Source of the DNA: Photorhabdus bodei
GTDB lineage: Bacteria; Pseudomonadota; Gammaproteobacteria; Enterobacterales; Enterobacteriaceae
DNA length: 64,000 nucleotides
Assembly (NCBI RefSeq): GCF_003287735.1
Contig: NZ_NSCM01000005.1
Location: 62,001-126,000 of the forward strand
Direction: 5' to 3'
How positions within the stretch are numbered: the stretch's first letter is position 1; each line of letters starts with the position of its first letter. The notes beneath the pieces are model-generated. The model was given only the letters and a program-made list of their open reading frames with translations. It was not told the origin of the DNA and searched no databases. This document shows, piece after piece, positions 51,059 to 61,852 of this stretch. Position numbers and translations under genes: made by a program.

Positions 51059-51087
51059 CTGCCCGCCAAGGGCAGGGCCTTGGGAGG
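51059..51087 (+). promoter_or_regulatory. Alternative hairpins at the ampG ribosome binding site
   Basis: Two overlapping stems cannot form together: CTGCCC / GGGCAG (51059-51075) and CCAAGG / CCTTGG (51066-51083). The second includes the first two G bases of the ampG Shine-Dalgarno GGGAGG (51082-51087). The first leaves it open. Confidence 0.45.
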
Positions 51088-51090
51088 CTC

Positions 51091-52569
51091 ATGTCTTATC
51101 GTTATCTCACCGTTTTTACCCAACATAACTCACGAATCCTGCTTTTACTCGGCTTTGTTTCTGGTTTACCGCTCGCACTGACTGCCAGCACCCTGCAAGC
51201 ATGGATGACCGTTGAAAACATTGATCTTAAAACAATTGGCTTCTTTTCACTTGTCGGCCAAGCATATGTTTTCAAATTTCTTTGGTCCCCTTTTATGGAC
51301 CGCTTTATCCCCCCTTTTCTTGGACGTCGCCGTGGTTGGCTACTTGTTACACAGTTATTACTTATAGCCAGTATCGCAGCAATGGGCTTTCTCCAGCCAT
51401 CTCAGCATTTATGGTGGCTAGCCACACTAGCGGTAACCGTCGCTTTCTGTTCTGCATCACAGGATATCGTCTTTGATGCTTATAAAGCCGATTTATTGAG
51501 TAGCGAAGAGCGGGGTGTAGGTGCTGCCATTTCGGTACTTGGTTATCGATTAGCCATGTTAGTTTCAGGCGGGTTAGCATTATGGATCGCAGACCGCTAT
51601 ATTGGCTGGCAACACACCTACTGGTTGATGGCCGGACTGATGCTGATTGGCGTCTATGCGACGTTAAAAGCTAGAGAGCCTGAGATTGACGCTCTACCAC
51701 CAAAAACACTCCAGCAAGCTGCAATAGAACCATTAACCGATTTTTTTAATCGCAATAATGCGTGGCTGATACTGCTGTTAATTGTCATGTATAAAATGGG
51801 GGATGCCTTTGCTGCCAGCCTAAGTACCCCATTTCTTATCCGTGGTATTGGCTTTGATGCTAGTGAAGTTGGAATGATCAACAAAACTCTGGGATTAACA
51901 GCAACTATCGTTGGTGCATTATATGGTGGTTATCTGATGCAACGATGGAGTTTATTCCGCTCTCTCATGATCTTTGGCATTCTTCAAGCGATTTCCAATA
52001 TTGGATACTGGCTGTTATCCATTACTGACAAAAATATCTACACTATGGGCAGCGCCATTTTTCTGGAAAATATCTGTGGCGGAATGGGAACCGCTGCATT
52101 TGTTGCCTTACTTATGGCGTTATGTCATAAATCATTCTCTGCAACACAGTTCGCTTTATTATCTGCCTTATCTGCTGTTGGACGCGTCTATGTCGGCCCA
52201 ATCGCGGGTTGGTTCGTTGAATTACATGGCTGGACAAACTTCTATCTATTCTCTATAGCGGCCTCTGTTCCAGGCTTATTACTGTTATTTATCTGCCGCC
52301 AGACTCTGGCTTATACCCAGCGAGCTAACGATTTTATGCCACGTACTGAGTTTAGAAATTTCTATCGTCTAGCTCTTGGCTTACTATCATTTGCAAGCAT
52401 CTTGCTCACGTTCTGGTTACTTACCATCACCACCAATGCTCTTAACTGGACTCATGCACCTTATCTGGCCGAAACATTACTATTATGGGGAGCACAGATT
52501 GGTATCACAGGCATCATTCTCGGCAGCTTTCTAGATTATCTCGCATTAAGAAGGAACAAATTGGCTTAA
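51091..52569 (+). CDS. ampG: AmpG muropeptide permease
   Basis: Inner-membrane MFS importer of anhydromuropeptides for cell-wall recycling, 492 residues (E. coli 491), with 12-14 helices. Typical marks are GFVSGLPLALTASTLQAWM, DRFIPPFLGRRRGWLL and SQDIVFDAYKADLL. It also supplies the signal for AmpC induction where AmpR is present. GGGAGG lies three bases before ATG, with alternative hairpins over it. Confidence 0.96.
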   Translation: MSYRYLTVFTQHNSRILLLLGFVSGLPLALTASTLQAWMTVENIDLKTIGFFSLVGQAYVFKFLWSPFMDRFIPPFLGRRRGWLLVTQLLLIASIAAMGFLQPSQHLWWLATLAVTVAFCSASQDIVFDAYKADLLSSEERGVGAAISVLGYRLAMLVSGGLALWIADRYIGWQHTYWLMAGLMLIGVYATLKAREPEIDALPPKTLQQAAIEPLTDFFNRNNAWLILLLIVMYKMGDAFAASLSTPFLIRGIGFDASEVGMINKTLGLTATIVGALYGGYLMQRWSLFRSLMIFGILQAISNIGYWLLSITDKNIYTMGSAIFLENICGGMGTAAFVALLMALCHKSFSATQFALLSALSAVGRVYVGPIAGWFVELHGWTNFYLFSIAASVPGLLLLFICRQTLAYTQRANDFMPRTEFRNFYRLALGLLSFASILLTFWLLTITTNALNWTHAPYLAETLLLWGAQIGITGIILGSFLDYLALRRNKLA

Positions 52570-52597
52570 AAGGCGAAAATATTAAGTGACTTTATTA

Positions 52598-52620
52598 AAG
52601 GTTGACGACTGTCAGCCTTT
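52598..52620 (+). terminator. Terminator of ampG
   Basis: AAAGG-T-TGAC / GTCA-G-CCTTT stem with a 4-base loop about 30 bases after the ampG stop. Confidence 0.65.
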
Positions 52621-52648
52621 GATATCTCTACCCTCTTTTTAAATACTT

Positions 52649-52668
52649 AAGTGATAGCGATCACACTT
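52649..52668. promoter_or_regulatory. CRP binding site upstream of the Tsx-like gene
   Basis: AAGTGATAGCGATCACACTT fits the CRP consensus (GTGA-N6-TCAC) with near-perfect symmetry. It lies about 150 bases before the channel gene. E. coli tsx is also CRP-controlled. Confidence 0.75.
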
Positions 52669-52819
52669 CAAATAGTCATTTGCCCAAAAGTGCTATTTTC
52701 GAGTGATTATTTGATTGTTCGATATTCATATCCGCGTAGAATTAGACTACCATTTTAAGGGTTATTTAATATAGCTTTAAAACCCAAAACCTCTTTTCAT
52801 GGATGCGTTAGAGAAATTT

Positions 52820-53581
52820 ATGAGAACAACCATTCTGGCTACTGCTTTATTCACCACCGTCTCAGTTCCAGCTTATGCTGAATATCAAGGGGGCTTTGCT
52901 AATATCAGCATGAACTACCTCGACTGGACTAGCCATACCACACACAAGTCAGGGCAAACCTCTCATAAAGACGACTTTGCCTACCTGGAACTGGAAGGCG
53001 GAGCCGGATTTAACTGGGGTGAATTATACGGGTTCTTTGATCTGGAAAATGCTTTCAACAAGCAGCATGCTGAACCAGGGGATAACCAAAGATACACTTT
53101 TAAAACAACCGGTCGTTTTTATCTGGCTGATACGGGTTTCAATCTCTATGGTCATGTTTATGGTACTTACTCCCTCCCAGGTACAGCACATGGCGGGAAC
53201 TTCCATGAGGTAAACACCCTCTATGGTATTGGCTACAACACTGATTTCGCCGGTGTCTGGTTCAAACCGTTTGTTGCGCTGCACTATGTTGACCAAACTT
53301 TCTACTCCGGTAATAACGGCTATGTCGTTGGTTGGGTTGCGGGTTACGACTTTCAACTCTGGGAAGAAAAATTCAGCATAACTAACTGGAATGAAATAGA
53401 ACTTAATCGGAATGAACGCTACGGCAACGGTGGACGGAACGGTACCAATGGTGCAATAGCATTATGGTGGACACCTCACCAATCCTTCACAACCGGCATT
53501 CAATATCGATATGCCGATCATAAACTGGGTGAAGACTTCTGGCAGGATGGGATTGTTTACACTATCAAATATAATTTCTAA
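52820..53581 (+). CDS. Tsx/OmpK-type nucleoside-specific outer-membrane channel
   Basis: 253 residues from ATG 52820. A signal peptide (MRTTILATALFTTVSVPAYA) is followed by a beta-barrel of the Channel_Tsx family, ending with the Phe-terminated strand IVYTIKYNF. Conserved-looking parts are YLELEGGAGFNWGELYGFFD and WFKPFVALHYVDQTF. It resembles Vibrio OmpK more than E. coli Tsx. A start at 52799 lacks a ribosome binding site. Position between ampG and cyoA is not the E. coli tsx location. Confidence 0.85.
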   Translation: MRTTILATALFTTVSVPAYAEYQGGFANISMNYLDWTSHTTHKSGQTSHKDDFAYLELEGGAGFNWGELYGFFDLENAFNKQHAEPGDNQRYTFKTTGRFYLADTGFNLYGHVYGTYSLPGTAHGGNFHEVNTLYGIGYNTDFAGVWFKPFVALHYVDQTFYSGNNGYVVGWVAGYDFQLWEEKFSITNWNEIELNRNERYGNGGRNGTNGAIALWWTPHQSFTTGIQYRYADHKLGEDFWQDGIVYTIKYNF

Positions 53582-53590
53582 TTATTGATT

Positions 53591-53625
53591 TTAATTGTGA
53601 GCTACCAAAAGTGGCTCACAATTAA
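53591..53625. terminator. Terminator after the Tsx-like gene
   Basis: Perfect 12-bp stem TTAATTGTGAGC / GCTCACAATTAA with an 11-base loop, followed by TTTAATTC. Confidence 0.8.
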
Positions 53626-53851
53626 TTTAATTCTTAAATAAAATGGCCGCGGTGGAAATTTTTAAAGCAAATTTTTATATTTTTTTCCTCTTCTCTAAAA
53701 AATATAAAATAACTTTAGTATAAATTCGTATTTCCGCCCTATTTCGTTACAATTAAATAACCTTTTCAAGCTAACTTCTGATTAATCCTCCATTTGCATG
53801 TGATCCCATCGACATAAAGGGTAACAACCCCTCAACTAACTATTACAAATG

Positions 53852-53880
53852 TTTACACTCCAGTAGCCTTACCGTAGAAT
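53852..53880 (+). promoter_or_regulatory. Sigma-70 promoter of cyoABCDE
   Basis: TTTACA, 17 bases, TAGAAT, about 50 bases upstream of cyoA. The 53626-53851 stretch before it is AT-rich and may hold ArcA/Fnr sites, which I could not define. Confidence 0.65.
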
Positions 53881-53930
53881 GCCCGCACTGATGAAACGAC
53901 AATAGAGCTTTTGTTATTTGGAGTCGTTAG

Positions 53931-54866
53931 ATGAGACTTATGAAATACAATAAAAGTATTGGGATATTGTCAATACTAGCGGCTACTCTTGTGCTGAGTG
54001 GCTGCGATATGGTATTGATGAACCCTAAAGGCGCCATCGGCGCTGAACAAAAAACGCTGATACTCACGGCTATTGGCCTGATGCTGATCATCGTTATTCC
54101 GGTAATCATCATGGCATTCACTTTTGCCCTGCGTTACCGCGAAGCCAACAGAAGTGCTACCTATCGCCCTAACTGGGCACACTCAAATAAAATTGAGCTG
54201 GTAGTATGGACCGTTCCTATCATTATCATTATTATTTTAGCAACCATTACCTGGAAAACAACCCACGAGCTTGACCCATATAAGCCACTGGTTAGCGATG
54301 AAAAACCCGTAACTATTGAAGTCATCTCTCTTGATTGGAAATGGCTATTCGTTTACCCGGAGCAAGGTATTGCTACAGTTAACGAAATTGCTTTTCCTAC
54401 CGGAGTGCCTATTAACTTCAAAATCACCTCTGATTCCGTGATGAACTCATTCTTCATCCCGCAGTTAGGTGGTCAAATCTATGCAATGGCTGGTATGCAG
54501 ACTAAACTTCACTTAATTGCCGATGAACCTGGCGTTTATAAAGGTTTGTCCAGTAGCTATAGTGGTCACGGCTTCTCTGGCATGAAATTTACTGCTACCG
54601 CTACCGCAGATCGGGAAGGTTTTGAACAATGGGTTCAAAAAGTGAAAGCCTCTCCCAAAACCTTGGATACCATGCAAGCATTTGATGCGTTAGCCAAACA
54701 AAGCCAGAATCATCCGGTTGAATACTTCTCAAGCGTTAAACCTAACCTGTATCAAGACATTATTGCCAAATTTATGGGCAACATGAATATGCATGGCGGC
54801 CACGGTGCAACGACAGGTCATAACATGAATATGAGCGAAACTGCTCATGCCGGAGTTGAGGAATAA
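53931..54866 (+). CDS. cyoA: CyoA, subunit II of cytochrome bo3 quinol oxidase
   Basis: 311-residue lipoprotein (E. coli 315). Lipobox LVLSGC near residue 25, two helices, then a periplasmic cupredoxin-like domain without copper ligands ([26 protein letters not shown]). GGAG seven bases before ATG. First gene of cyoABCDE; the His/Met-rich C-terminal tail ([18 protein letters not shown]) is variable. Confidence 0.97.
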   Translation: MRLMKYNKSIGILSILAATLVLSGCDMVLMNPKGAIGAEQKTLILTAIGLMLIIVIPVIIMAFTFALRYREANRSATYRPNWAHSNKIELVVWTVPIIIIIILATITWKTTHELDPYKPLVSDEKPVTIEVISLDWKWLFVYPEQGIATVNEIAFPTGVPINFKITSDSVMNSFFIPQLGGQIYAMAGMQTKLHLIADEPGVYKGLSSSYSGHGFSGMKFTATATADREGFEQWVQKVKASPKTLDTMQAFDALAKQSQNHPVEYFSSVKPNLYQDIIAKFMGNMNMHGGHGATTGHNMNMSETAHAGVEE

Positions 54867-54870
54867 AGTA

Positions 54871-56862
54871 ATGTTGGGAAAATTAACACTTGATGCAATC
54901 CCACTGCATGAGCCCATTGTCATGGTTACTCTTGCAGGGATTCTCTTAGCAGGGCTCGCAATTGTCGGAGCCCTGACCTATTTCCGTAAATGGAAATGGC
55001 TATGGAGCGAGTGGTTAACCAGCGTTGACCACAAAAAAATCGGTATTATGTACATTATCGTGGCGCTGGTCATGATGCTCCGTGGCTTTGCCGATGCCAT
55101 CATGATGCGTGGTCAGCAGGCTGTCGCCTCTGCGAGTGAAGCAGGTTTCCTGCCACCGCATCACTATGACCAGATCTTTACCGCCCACGGCGTCATCATG
55201 ATTTTCTTCATGGCGACACCTTTTGTTGTCGGTCTGATGAACGTCGTGGTTCCACTACAGATCGGCGCTCGTGACGTGGCATTCCCATTCCTGAACTCAC
55301 TGAGCTTCTGGTTTTTCGTCGTCGGCGTTGCACTGATTAACATCTCTCTGGGTGTAGGTGAATTCGCTCAGACCGGCTGGTTAGCTTATCCTCCGCTCTC
55401 AGGTATAGAATATAGTCCAGGCGTTGGGGTCGATTATTGGATATGGAGTCTTCAGATATCCGGCATTGGTACCTTGCTGACAGGCGTTAACTTCTTTGCG
55501 ACGATCCTGCGTATGCGTGCTCCTGGCATGTCCATGATGAAAATGCCTGTATTCTCTTGGGCAGCACTCTGTACTAACGTATTGATCATCGCCGCATTCC
55601 CGATTCTGACAGTTACCATTGCCCTGCTAACTTTTGACCGCTACATGGGCACCCATTTCTTCACCAATGATATGGGTGGCAACATGATGATGTACATCAA
55701 CCTGATATGGGCTTGGGGTCACCCTGAAGTTTACATTCTGGTGTTGCCGGTCTTTGGTGTTTTCTCTGAAGTGACTGCGACGTTCTCGAAAAAACGACTG
55801 TTCGGCTATACATCTCTGGTATGGGCAACCATTGCCATTACCGTACTGTCGTTCATTGTATGGCTGCACCACTTCTTTACGATGGGCTCGGGTGCGAACG
55901 TTAACGCCTTCTTCGGCATAGCCACCATGATTATCTCGATTCCGACAGGCGTTAAGATCTTCAACTGGCTGTTCACCATGTATCGAGGCCGTATTGAGTA
56001 TAAAACACCGATGCTGTGGACCGTTGGCTTCATCGTCACCTTCTCTATCGGTGGTATGACTGGCGTTCTGCTGGCAGTTCCAGGCGCAAACTTCGTTCTG
56101 CATAACAGCTTGTTCCTGATCGCACACTTCCATAACGTTATTATCGGTGGTGTTGTCTTCGGTTGTTTTGCCGGTACTGCTTACTGGTTCCCGAAAGCTT
56201 TCGGTTTCACACTGAACGAAAAATGGGGTATCCGCGCATTCTGGTTCTGGATTATCGGCTTCTTTATCGCCTTTATGCCAGTTTACGCGCTCGGCTTTAT
56301 GGGGATGACTCGTCGTATTAGCCAAGATATCAACCCTGAATTCCATACTCTACTGGTCGTCTCCGCGATTGGTGTTGCACTGATTGCCGTTGGTATCCTG
56401 TGTCAGGTCATTCAATTCTACGTTAGTATCCGTGACCGTGACCAAAACCGTGACCTGACTGGCGACCCTTGGGGCGGGCGTACTCTGGAGTGGGCAACAT
56501 CTTCTCCACCACCGTTTTATAACTTTGCTGACGTTCCACATGTGCAAACGCGTGATGCATGGTGGGATATGAAAGAAAAAGGCACAGCTTATAAACGTCC
56601 TGCTAAGTATGAAGAAATTCATATGCCTAAAAATGCCGGTGCGGGTGTAATTATTGCTGGCTTCAGCTTGCTGTTTGGTTTCGCCATGATTTGGCATATC
56701 TGGTGGCTAGCTATCGCAAGCTTTGCGGGCATGATTATCACTTGGATTGCAAAAAGCTTTGATGAAGATGTTGATTACTACGTACCCGTTGCTGAAGTTG
56801 AGCAAATTGAGAATCAACACCATGAACAAATTAGCAAGGCAGGTCTGAACCATGTCAACTGA
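54871..56862 (+). CDS. cyoB: CyoB, subunit I of cytochrome bo3 quinol oxidase
   Basis: 663 residues as in E. coli, from ATG 54871 ([17 protein letters not shown]); an upstream in-frame start inside cyoA is not conserved. Haem-copper oxidase core with haem ligands in [11 protein letters not shown] and [16 protein letters not shown], and the Cu-B/Tyr site [10 protein letters not shown] plus HH in WLHHFFTMG. Reduces oxygen and pumps protons. Overlaps the cyoC start by 11 bases. Confidence 0.98.
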   Translation: MLGKLTLDAIPLHEPIVMVTLAGILLAGLAIVGALTYFRKWKWLWSEWLTSVDHKKIGIMYIIVALVMMLRGFADAIMMRGQQAVASASEAGFLPPHHYDQIFTAHGVIMIFFMATPFVVGLMNVVVPLQIGARDVAFPFLNSLSFWFFVVGVALINISLGVGEFAQTGWLAYPPLSGIEYSPGVGVDYWIWSLQISGIGTLLTGVNFFATILRMRAPGMSMMKMPVFSWAALCTNVLIIAAFPILTVTIALLTFDRYMGTHFFTNDMGGNMMMYINLIWAWGHPEVYILVLPVFGVFSEVTATFSKKRLFGYTSLVWATIAITVLSFIVWLHHFFTMGSGANVNAFFGIATMIISIPTGVKIFNWLFTMYRGRIEYKTPMLWTVGFIVTFSIGGMTGVLLAVPGANFVLHNSLFLIAHFHNVIIGGVVFGCFAGTAYWFPKAFGFTLNEKWGIRAFWFWIIGFFIAFMPVYALGFMGMTRRISQDINPEFHTLLVVSAIGVALIAVGILCQVIQFYVSIRDRDQNRDLTGDPWGGRTLEWATSSPPPFYNFADVPHVQTRDAWWDMKEKGTAYKRPAKYEEIHMPKNAGAGVIIAGFSLLFGFAMIWHIWWLAIASFAGMIITWIAKSFDEDVDYYVPVAEVEQIENQHHEQISKAGLNHVN

Positions 56863-57466
56863 AACTATGACTAACCACAATCATGCCCACGAGCATCACG
56901 GGCACCACGATGCGGGAGCCACTAAAGTATTCGGTTTCTGGGTCTACTTGATGAGTGACTGTATTTTGTTCGCATGTCTATTTGCGACTTATGCAGTACT
57001 CGTTAACGGAACCGCAGGCGGCAAATCTGGTAAAGAGATTTTCGACCTCTCTTTCGTATTGGTCGAAACTTTCCTACTGTTATTCAGTAGTATCACTTAT
57101 GGCTTTGCCATGTTAGGCATGAACAAAGGAAAAGTCGGCCAGGTTAACGCCTGGCTCGGTATGACTTTCCTGTTCGGCCTTGGCTTCGTGGCGATGGAAT
57201 TGTACGAATTCCATCACCTGATTGTTGACGGCCACGGCCCTGACCGCAGTGCATTCTTGTCCGGATTCTTCGCACTGGTTGCTACTCACGGTATCCACGT
57301 TACCTGTGGTCTGGTCTGGATTATCATCATGATAATCCAAGTAACCCGCCGCGGTTTAACTGATGTAAATAAAACCCGTCTGAACTGCCTGAGCTTGTTC
57401 TGGCACTTCCTGGATGTGGTATGGATCTGTGTATTTACCGTTGTTTATCTGTTAGGAGCTATGTAA
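56852..57466 (+). CDS. cyoC: CyoC, subunit III of cytochrome bo3
   Basis: 204-residue, five-helix membrane subunit (E. coli 204). His-rich N-terminus ([15 protein letters not shown]), then [24 protein letters not shown] and the end [21 protein letters not shown]. Its stop overlaps cyoD (TAATG). Confidence 0.97.
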   Translation: MSTETMTNHNHAHEHHGHHDAGATKVFGFWVYLMSDCILFACLFATYAVLVNGTAGGKSGKEIFDLSFVLVETFLLLFSSITYGFAMLGMNKGKVGQVNAWLGMTFLFGLGFVAMELYEFHHLIVDGHGPDRSAFLSGFFALVATHGIHVTCGLVWIIIMIIQVTRRGLTDVNKTRLNCLSLFWHFLDVVWICVFTVVYLLGAM

Positions 57467-57798
57467 TGAGTCATTCCAATACCGCTCATACTGGAGCTAG
57501 CCACGGTAGCCTGAAGTCTTATCTGATCGGCTTTGTTCTTTCGGTCATCCTGACAGTGATTCCGTTCTGGATGGTAATGGATGGTTCCGCCTCCCATACG
57601 GCCATCCTGACAACAGTAGTCGCTCTGGCCGTGGTGCAGATTATTGTTCATTTTATTTACTTCCTGCACATGAACACTTCGTCAGAAGAGCGCTGGAACT
57701 TAGTCGCATTGCTGTTCACTATCTTGATTATCGGTATTGTTGTTGTTGGCTCACTATGGATTATGTACAACCTCAACATTAATATGATGGTTGATTAA
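57466..57798 (+). CDS. cyoD: CyoD, subunit IV of cytochrome bo3
   Basis: 110-residue, three-helix subunit (E. coli 109) aiding assembly of the oxidase. Starts [14 protein letters not shown] at ATG 57466, overlapping the cyoC stop; a longer reading into cyoC is rejected. Core: [20 protein letters not shown]. Confidence 0.96.
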   Translation: MSHSNTAHTGASHGSLKSYLIGFVLSVILTVIPFWMVMDGSASHTAILTTVVALAVVQIIVHFIYFLHMNTSSEERWNLVALLFTILIIGIVVVGSLWIMYNLNINMMVD

Positions 57799-57810
57799 AG
57801 AGCTGCATAT

Positions 57811-58695
57811 ATGATTAAGCAATACCTGCAAGTAACTAAACCAGGAATTATTTTCGGCAATTTAATTTCTGTGATCGGTGGTTTTCTACTCGCCTCGAAA
57901 GGGGTGATTGATTACCCTTTGTTCATCTCGACTCTGCTCGGCGTTTCATTAGTCGTGGCTTCTGGTTGTGTATTTAACAACTACATTGACCGTGACATCG
58001 ATCGGATCATGGAAAGAACAAAAAACCGCGTCCTTGTAAAAGGGCTTATTGATCCGAAAATCAGCCTGATTTATGCATCAATACTGGGTATTGTTGGCAT
58101 AGTGCTGCTCTATGCAGCAGCCAATGCTTTAGCAATGCAATTAGCGATTATCGGTTTTGTCATCTATGTAGGGGTTTACAGCCTCTATATGAAAAGGAAA
58201 TCTGTTTATGGCACGTTGATCGGCAGTTTGTCCGGTGCTGCACCTCCGGTTATCGGTTATTGTGCAGTAACTGGTCAGTTTGATACGGGCGCGTTGATCC
58301 TGTTACTGATTTTCAGCCTGTGGCAAATGCCGCACTCCTACGCCATTGCTATTTTTCGTTTCAAAGATTACCAGGCAGCCAATATTCCTGTACTGCCCGT
58401 CATTAAAGGCATATCTGTGGCGAAAAACCACATTATCCTTTATATCCTGGCATTTATGATTGCAACCCTTATGTTAGCCATCAGCGGTTACGCTGGTTAC
58501 AAATATCTGGTTGTTGCAGCAGCAGTGAGCGTCTGGTGGCTAGGAATGGCGTTATCCGGTTACAAAACTGATAATGACCGCATTTGGGCTCGTAAATTAT
58601 TTATATTTTCCATTGTGGCAATCACTTCCCTGAGTGTCATGATGTCTATTGACCCACATGTGCCCTCAGAAGCCTTCCTAACTTACGTCCGGTAA
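57811..58695 (+). CDS. cyoE: CyoE, protohaem IX farnesyltransferase (haem O synthase)
   Basis: 294-residue UbiA-family prenyltransferase (E. coli 296) that makes haem O for the oxidase. Motif [18 protein letters not shown] carries the first Asp cluster. About nine helices. Last gene of the operon, 12 bases after cyoD. Confidence 0.97.
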   Translation: MIKQYLQVTKPGIIFGNLISVIGGFLLASKGVIDYPLFISTLLGVSLVVASGCVFNNYIDRDIDRIMERTKNRVLVKGLIDPKISLIYASILGIVGIVLLYAAANALAMQLAIIGFVIYVGVYSLYMKRKSVYGTLIGSLSGAAPPVIGYCAVTGQFDTGALILLLIFSLWQMPHSYAIAIFRFKDYQAANIPVLPVIKGISVAKNHIILYILAFMIATLMLAISGYAGYKYLVVAAAVSVWWLGMALSGYKTDNDRIWARKLFIFSIVAITSLSVMMSIDPHVPSEAFLTYVR

Positions 58696-58701
58696 TTTTC
58701 C

Positions 58702-58737
58702 CTGATGGCAGCGGTACCCCCACTGCCATCAGTTTCC
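58702..58737 (+). terminator. Terminator of cyoABCDE
   Basis: CTGATGGCAG / CTGCCATCAG 10-bp perfect stem, 11-base loop, followed by TTTCCTTC, just after the cyoE stop. Confidence 0.88.
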
Positions 58738-58850
58738 TTCCAGCCTATTATCCCCTCTCCTTAATACTTCAATATTATTAATTCAATTAACTATTTACCC
58801 CTTATTGAAAACCTATCTACAATGACGCATCAAAATATTTCGAGGTAATC

Positions 58851-60227
58851 ATGAACGATAATAAAATGACGCCACTTGAGCTTCGGGCGACATGGGGCCT
58901 AGGTTCAGTTTTTTCTCTGCGAATGCTAGGCATGTTCATGGTTCTTCCTGTATTAACAACCTATGGACTTCATCTAAAAGATGCCACCGAAACACTTATT
59001 GGCATCGCCATTGGCATTTATGGTCTAACCCAGGCAATTTTCCAGATCCCTGTTGGCCTGTTTTCTGACAAAATTGGCCGTAAGCCCTTAATTGTTGGCG
59101 GGTTATTGCTATTCGTCCTTGGCAGTATTATTGCTGCTCTCAGTGACTCCATCTGGGGCATAATAATTGGGCGAGCGTTACAAGGCGCTGGAGCGATATC
59201 TGCTGCAATTATGGCGCTACTTTCTGATTTAACCCGTGAACAAAATCGAACTAAAGCGATGGCTTTTATTGGCATTAGCTTCGGAATAACTTTCGCCATC
59301 GCCATTGTACTTGGCCCAATCCTTACGAATGCCATTGGATTAAATGGCCTATTTTGGGGAATTACCATTCTGGCCGGTAGTGGCATTCTGATAACATTAT
59401 TTGCTGTTCCTTCCACCGATAAACATATTATTAACCGTGAATCAGGCATTGTTCGTCGCAGTTTCAGTAAGGTTCTGGCTGATAGCCAGTTGCTAAAACT
59501 TAACTTTGGCATTCTCAGTTTGCACACTTTGTTAATGGCAAGTTTTGTCGCCCTTCCTTTGGTGATGCAACAAGCGGGGCTCCCTACCCAACAACACTGG
59601 AAGGTTTATCTGATCACTATGCTAGTTTCATTCTTATCTGTTTTACCTTTCATTATTTACGCAGAAAAAAAGCGCCGCATGAAACAAGTGTTTTCACTGT
59701 GTATCACGATGCTGCTGATTGCTGAAATTGTATTGTGGGCGGCGGGACATCACTTATGGGTGATTTTTATCGGCATACAAATTTTCTTTATTGCTTTCAA
59801 TGTAATGGAAGCTATCCTGCCATCACTTATCAGTAAAGAAGCACCAGCGGGTTATAAAGGTACAGCAATGGGTATCTACTCCACCAGCCAATTTTTAGGT
59901 GTCGCTTTAGGGGGTGGTCTCGGTGGTTGGTTATATGAATTAAAAGGAGCACCGCTGGTATTTGCGGCAGGTATCGTTCTGACAATCATTTGGCTCATTA
60001 TTAGCATAACAATGAAACAACCTCCTTATGTCAGCAGCATCAGAATTTCTCTACCAGAAAATATAGTCAATAAAGCATTGCTGGAACAAAAAATTCTTGT
60101 TCAGCCAGGCGTTTGCGATGTCGTTATTGTTCCGGAGGAGCATAGTGCTTACATAAAAGTAGATACTAAGCTGACAAGCAGAGCACAACTTGAGCAATTG
60201 ATAGCTAATAATAACACGATAGATTAA
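58851..60227 (+). CDS. yajR: YajR, MFS transporter with C-terminal YAM domain
   Basis: 458-residue MFS protein (E. coli 454). Twelve helices with the motif SDKIGRKPLIVGG, followed by a cytosolic ferredoxin-like YAM domain at about residues 390-458 (LLEQKILVQPGVCDVVIVPEE). Probable proton-driven exporter; substrate unknown. GAGG seven bases before ATG. Same neighbours as in E. coli. Confidence 0.95.
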   Translation: MNDNKMTPLELRATWGLGSVFSLRMLGMFMVLPVLTTYGLHLKDATETLIGIAIGIYGLTQAIFQIPVGLFSDKIGRKPLIVGGLLLFVLGSIIAALSDSIWGIIIGRALQGAGAISAAIMALLSDLTREQNRTKAMAFIGISFGITFAIAIVLGPILTNAIGLNGLFWGITILAGSGILITLFAVPSTDKHIINRESGIVRRSFSKVLADSQLLKLNFGILSLHTLLMASFVALPLVMQQAGLPTQQHWKVYLITMLVSFLSVLPFIIYAEKKRRMKQVFSLCITMLLIAEIVLWAAGHHLWVIFIGIQIFFIAFNVMEAILPSLISKEAPAGYKGTAMGIYSTSQFLGVALGGGLGGWLYELKGAPLVFAAGIVLTIIWLIISITMKQPPYVSSIRISLPENIVNKALLEQKILVQPGVCDVVIVPEEHSAYIKVDTKLTSRAQLEQLIANNNTID

Positions 60228-60279
60228 ATATCAAACCAGATAACCCCTACTCACTCCGATTCGATATTAAGGGAGATTG

Positions 60280-60314
60280 GGAGAGGGGTATTCCTAGTCA
60301 GAATACCCCTCTCC
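60280..60314. terminator. Bidirectional terminator yajR / yajQ
   Basis: Perfect 14-bp stem GGAGAGGGGTATTC / GAATACCCCTCTCC with a 7-base loop between the convergent genes. Confidence 0.85.
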
Positions 60315-60351
60315 ACATTAGGCTAGATATATCAATCCATTAGGCGGAAAA

Positions 60352-60843
60352 TCAATCCCGGAAATTAGTAAACTGGAATGGCTGTCCCAGCTCTGCGCCA
60401 CGAACTAATGCCATAACACTTTGCAAATCATCACGAGCTTTACCTGTCACTCGCACTTGCTCCCCCTGAATCTGTGCCTGTACTTTCAGCTTACTATCCT
60501 TAATCAGCTTCACGATCTTTTTCGCCGTAGGGGTATCAATCCCCTGCTTCAGAGTCGCTTCAACGCTGTAAGTTTTACCACTGTGCAACATATCATCAGG
60601 GATATTCAATGCAGCACCATCGATACCACGTTTAGCCAACTTTTCACGCATGATATCAACCAACTGATTTACCTGAAAATCTGACTCACTGGCAATCTTG
60701 ATAGATTCATTTTTTTCATTTAACTCGAAATTGGCGCTGACATTACGGAAATCCCAACGGCTAGCAAGCTCGCGCTGCGCATTTTCTACCGCGTTGCGAA
60801 CTTCATGCATATCAATTTCTGAAACAATATCGAAAGATGGCAT
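60352..60843 (-). CDS. yajQ: YajQ family nucleotide-binding protein
   Basis: 163 residues, as in E. coli, from ATG 60843 ([18 protein letters not shown]) with AGGAGG-like bases upstream; a longer reading adds 20 unconserved residues. Two ferredoxin-like domains; FDFRN-type segment [13 protein letters not shown] and C-terminal [11 protein letters not shown]. Relatives bind c-di-GMP or nucleotides; the role here is unknown. Confidence 0.96.
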   Translation of the reverse strand: MPSFDIVSEIDMHEVRNAVENAQRELASRWDFRNVSANFELNEKNESIKIASESDFQVNQLVDIMREKLAKRGIDGAALNIPDDMLHSGKTYSVEATLKQGIDTPTAKKIVKLIKDSKLKVQAQIQGEQVRVTGKARDDLQSVMALVRGAELGQPFQFTNFRD

Positions 60844-60977
60844 TATCCATGACCTCCTGATAATCAATAAGTTGGCATGATAACCGCTTTCCATTGTCAG
60901 CAAAAGCGCTATACTCGGATTAGCGGGATCTTATTATTTCCATCCAATATTATGGCAGCGTCTTTCAAGAGGTGTAT

Positions 60978-61850
60978 ATGAAGATAACCGTTCTTGGCTG
61001 TGGCGCTATAGGAAAACTGTGGCTAGCAGCATTATCACAACAAAAACATCAAGTGCAGGGTTGGCTAAAAAGTTCTCGGTCTTATTTATCTGTTCATATT
61101 GACGAAATGAATGGGCAAGTCTTCAACCAACCAATCCCAACTAATAACAACGACCATCTTGCCAACAGCGAATTACTGATTGTCTGTCTGAAAGCATGGC
61201 AAGTCGCTGATGCAGTGAATAATTTACTCCCCAAACTTTCACCTAATTGTCCAATCTTATTACTACACAATGGCATGGGTACCCAAGAAGAACTATTATC
61301 AGCGCCTAATCCAATACTTCTTGGTGTCACAACGCATGGCGCATATCAGGATGACCAACGGGTTTATCATACCGCTTCCGGGCTAACCCATATTGGCTCA
61401 GCAACGTCAAATGCAACTGGGCTTAGCTCTCTGGCTAATGTATTACACCAATCTTTGCCAGATGTTGCATGGCATAATGAAATTCTCTCTATTAGTTGGC
61501 TGAAACTTGCCGCTAACTGTGTCGTAAACCCGCTGACTGCGCTTTATGAATGCCAAAATGGCGATTTGCTTCGCTACCCGGAACAATTGAATATTTTGTG
61601 CGAAGAAATTATTCAGGTTATGCAACGAGAAAACATCCATACCACTATCGACAACCTGATTGCCTATGTCTACGATGTGATTAAGCTTACAGCAAAAAAC
61701 TACTCATCCATGTTGCAGGATGTCCGCGCAAAACGTCGCACTGAAATTGACTATATCACCGGTTATTTATTACGCCGGGCCCGTACACATGGTCTTTCTA
61801 CCCCTGAAAATACCCGTATCTATAACCTAGTAAAACATAAGGAAAGATGA
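60978..61850 (+). CDS. panE: Ketopantoate reductase
   Basis: NADPH-dependent enzyme of pantothenate synthesis, 290 residues (E. coli 303). Rossmann GCGAIGKLW at residues 7-15. Catalytic Lys in [17 protein letters not shown], then [25 protein letters not shown] five bases before ATG 60978. Overlaps the yajL start region (ATGA). Confidence 0.95.
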   Translation: MKITVLGCGAIGKLWLAALSQQKHQVQGWLKSSRSYLSVHIDEMNGQVFNQPIPTNNNDHLANSELLIVCLKAWQVADAVNNLLPKLSPNCPILLLHNGMGTQEELLSAPNPILLGVTTHGAYQDDQRVYHTASGLTHIGSATSNATGLSSLANVLHQSLPDVAWHNEILSISWLKLAANCVVNPLTALYECQNGDLLRYPEQLNILCEEIIQVMQRENIHTTIDNLIAYVYDVIKLTAKNYSSMLQDVRAKRRTEIDYITGYLLRRARTHGLSTPENTRIYNLVKHKER

Positions 61851-61852
61851 TT

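Noticed and set aside
55627..56346. 239-codon minus-strand frame opposite cyoB
   Set aside because: Antisense shadow of cyoB with no family likeness or start signals.
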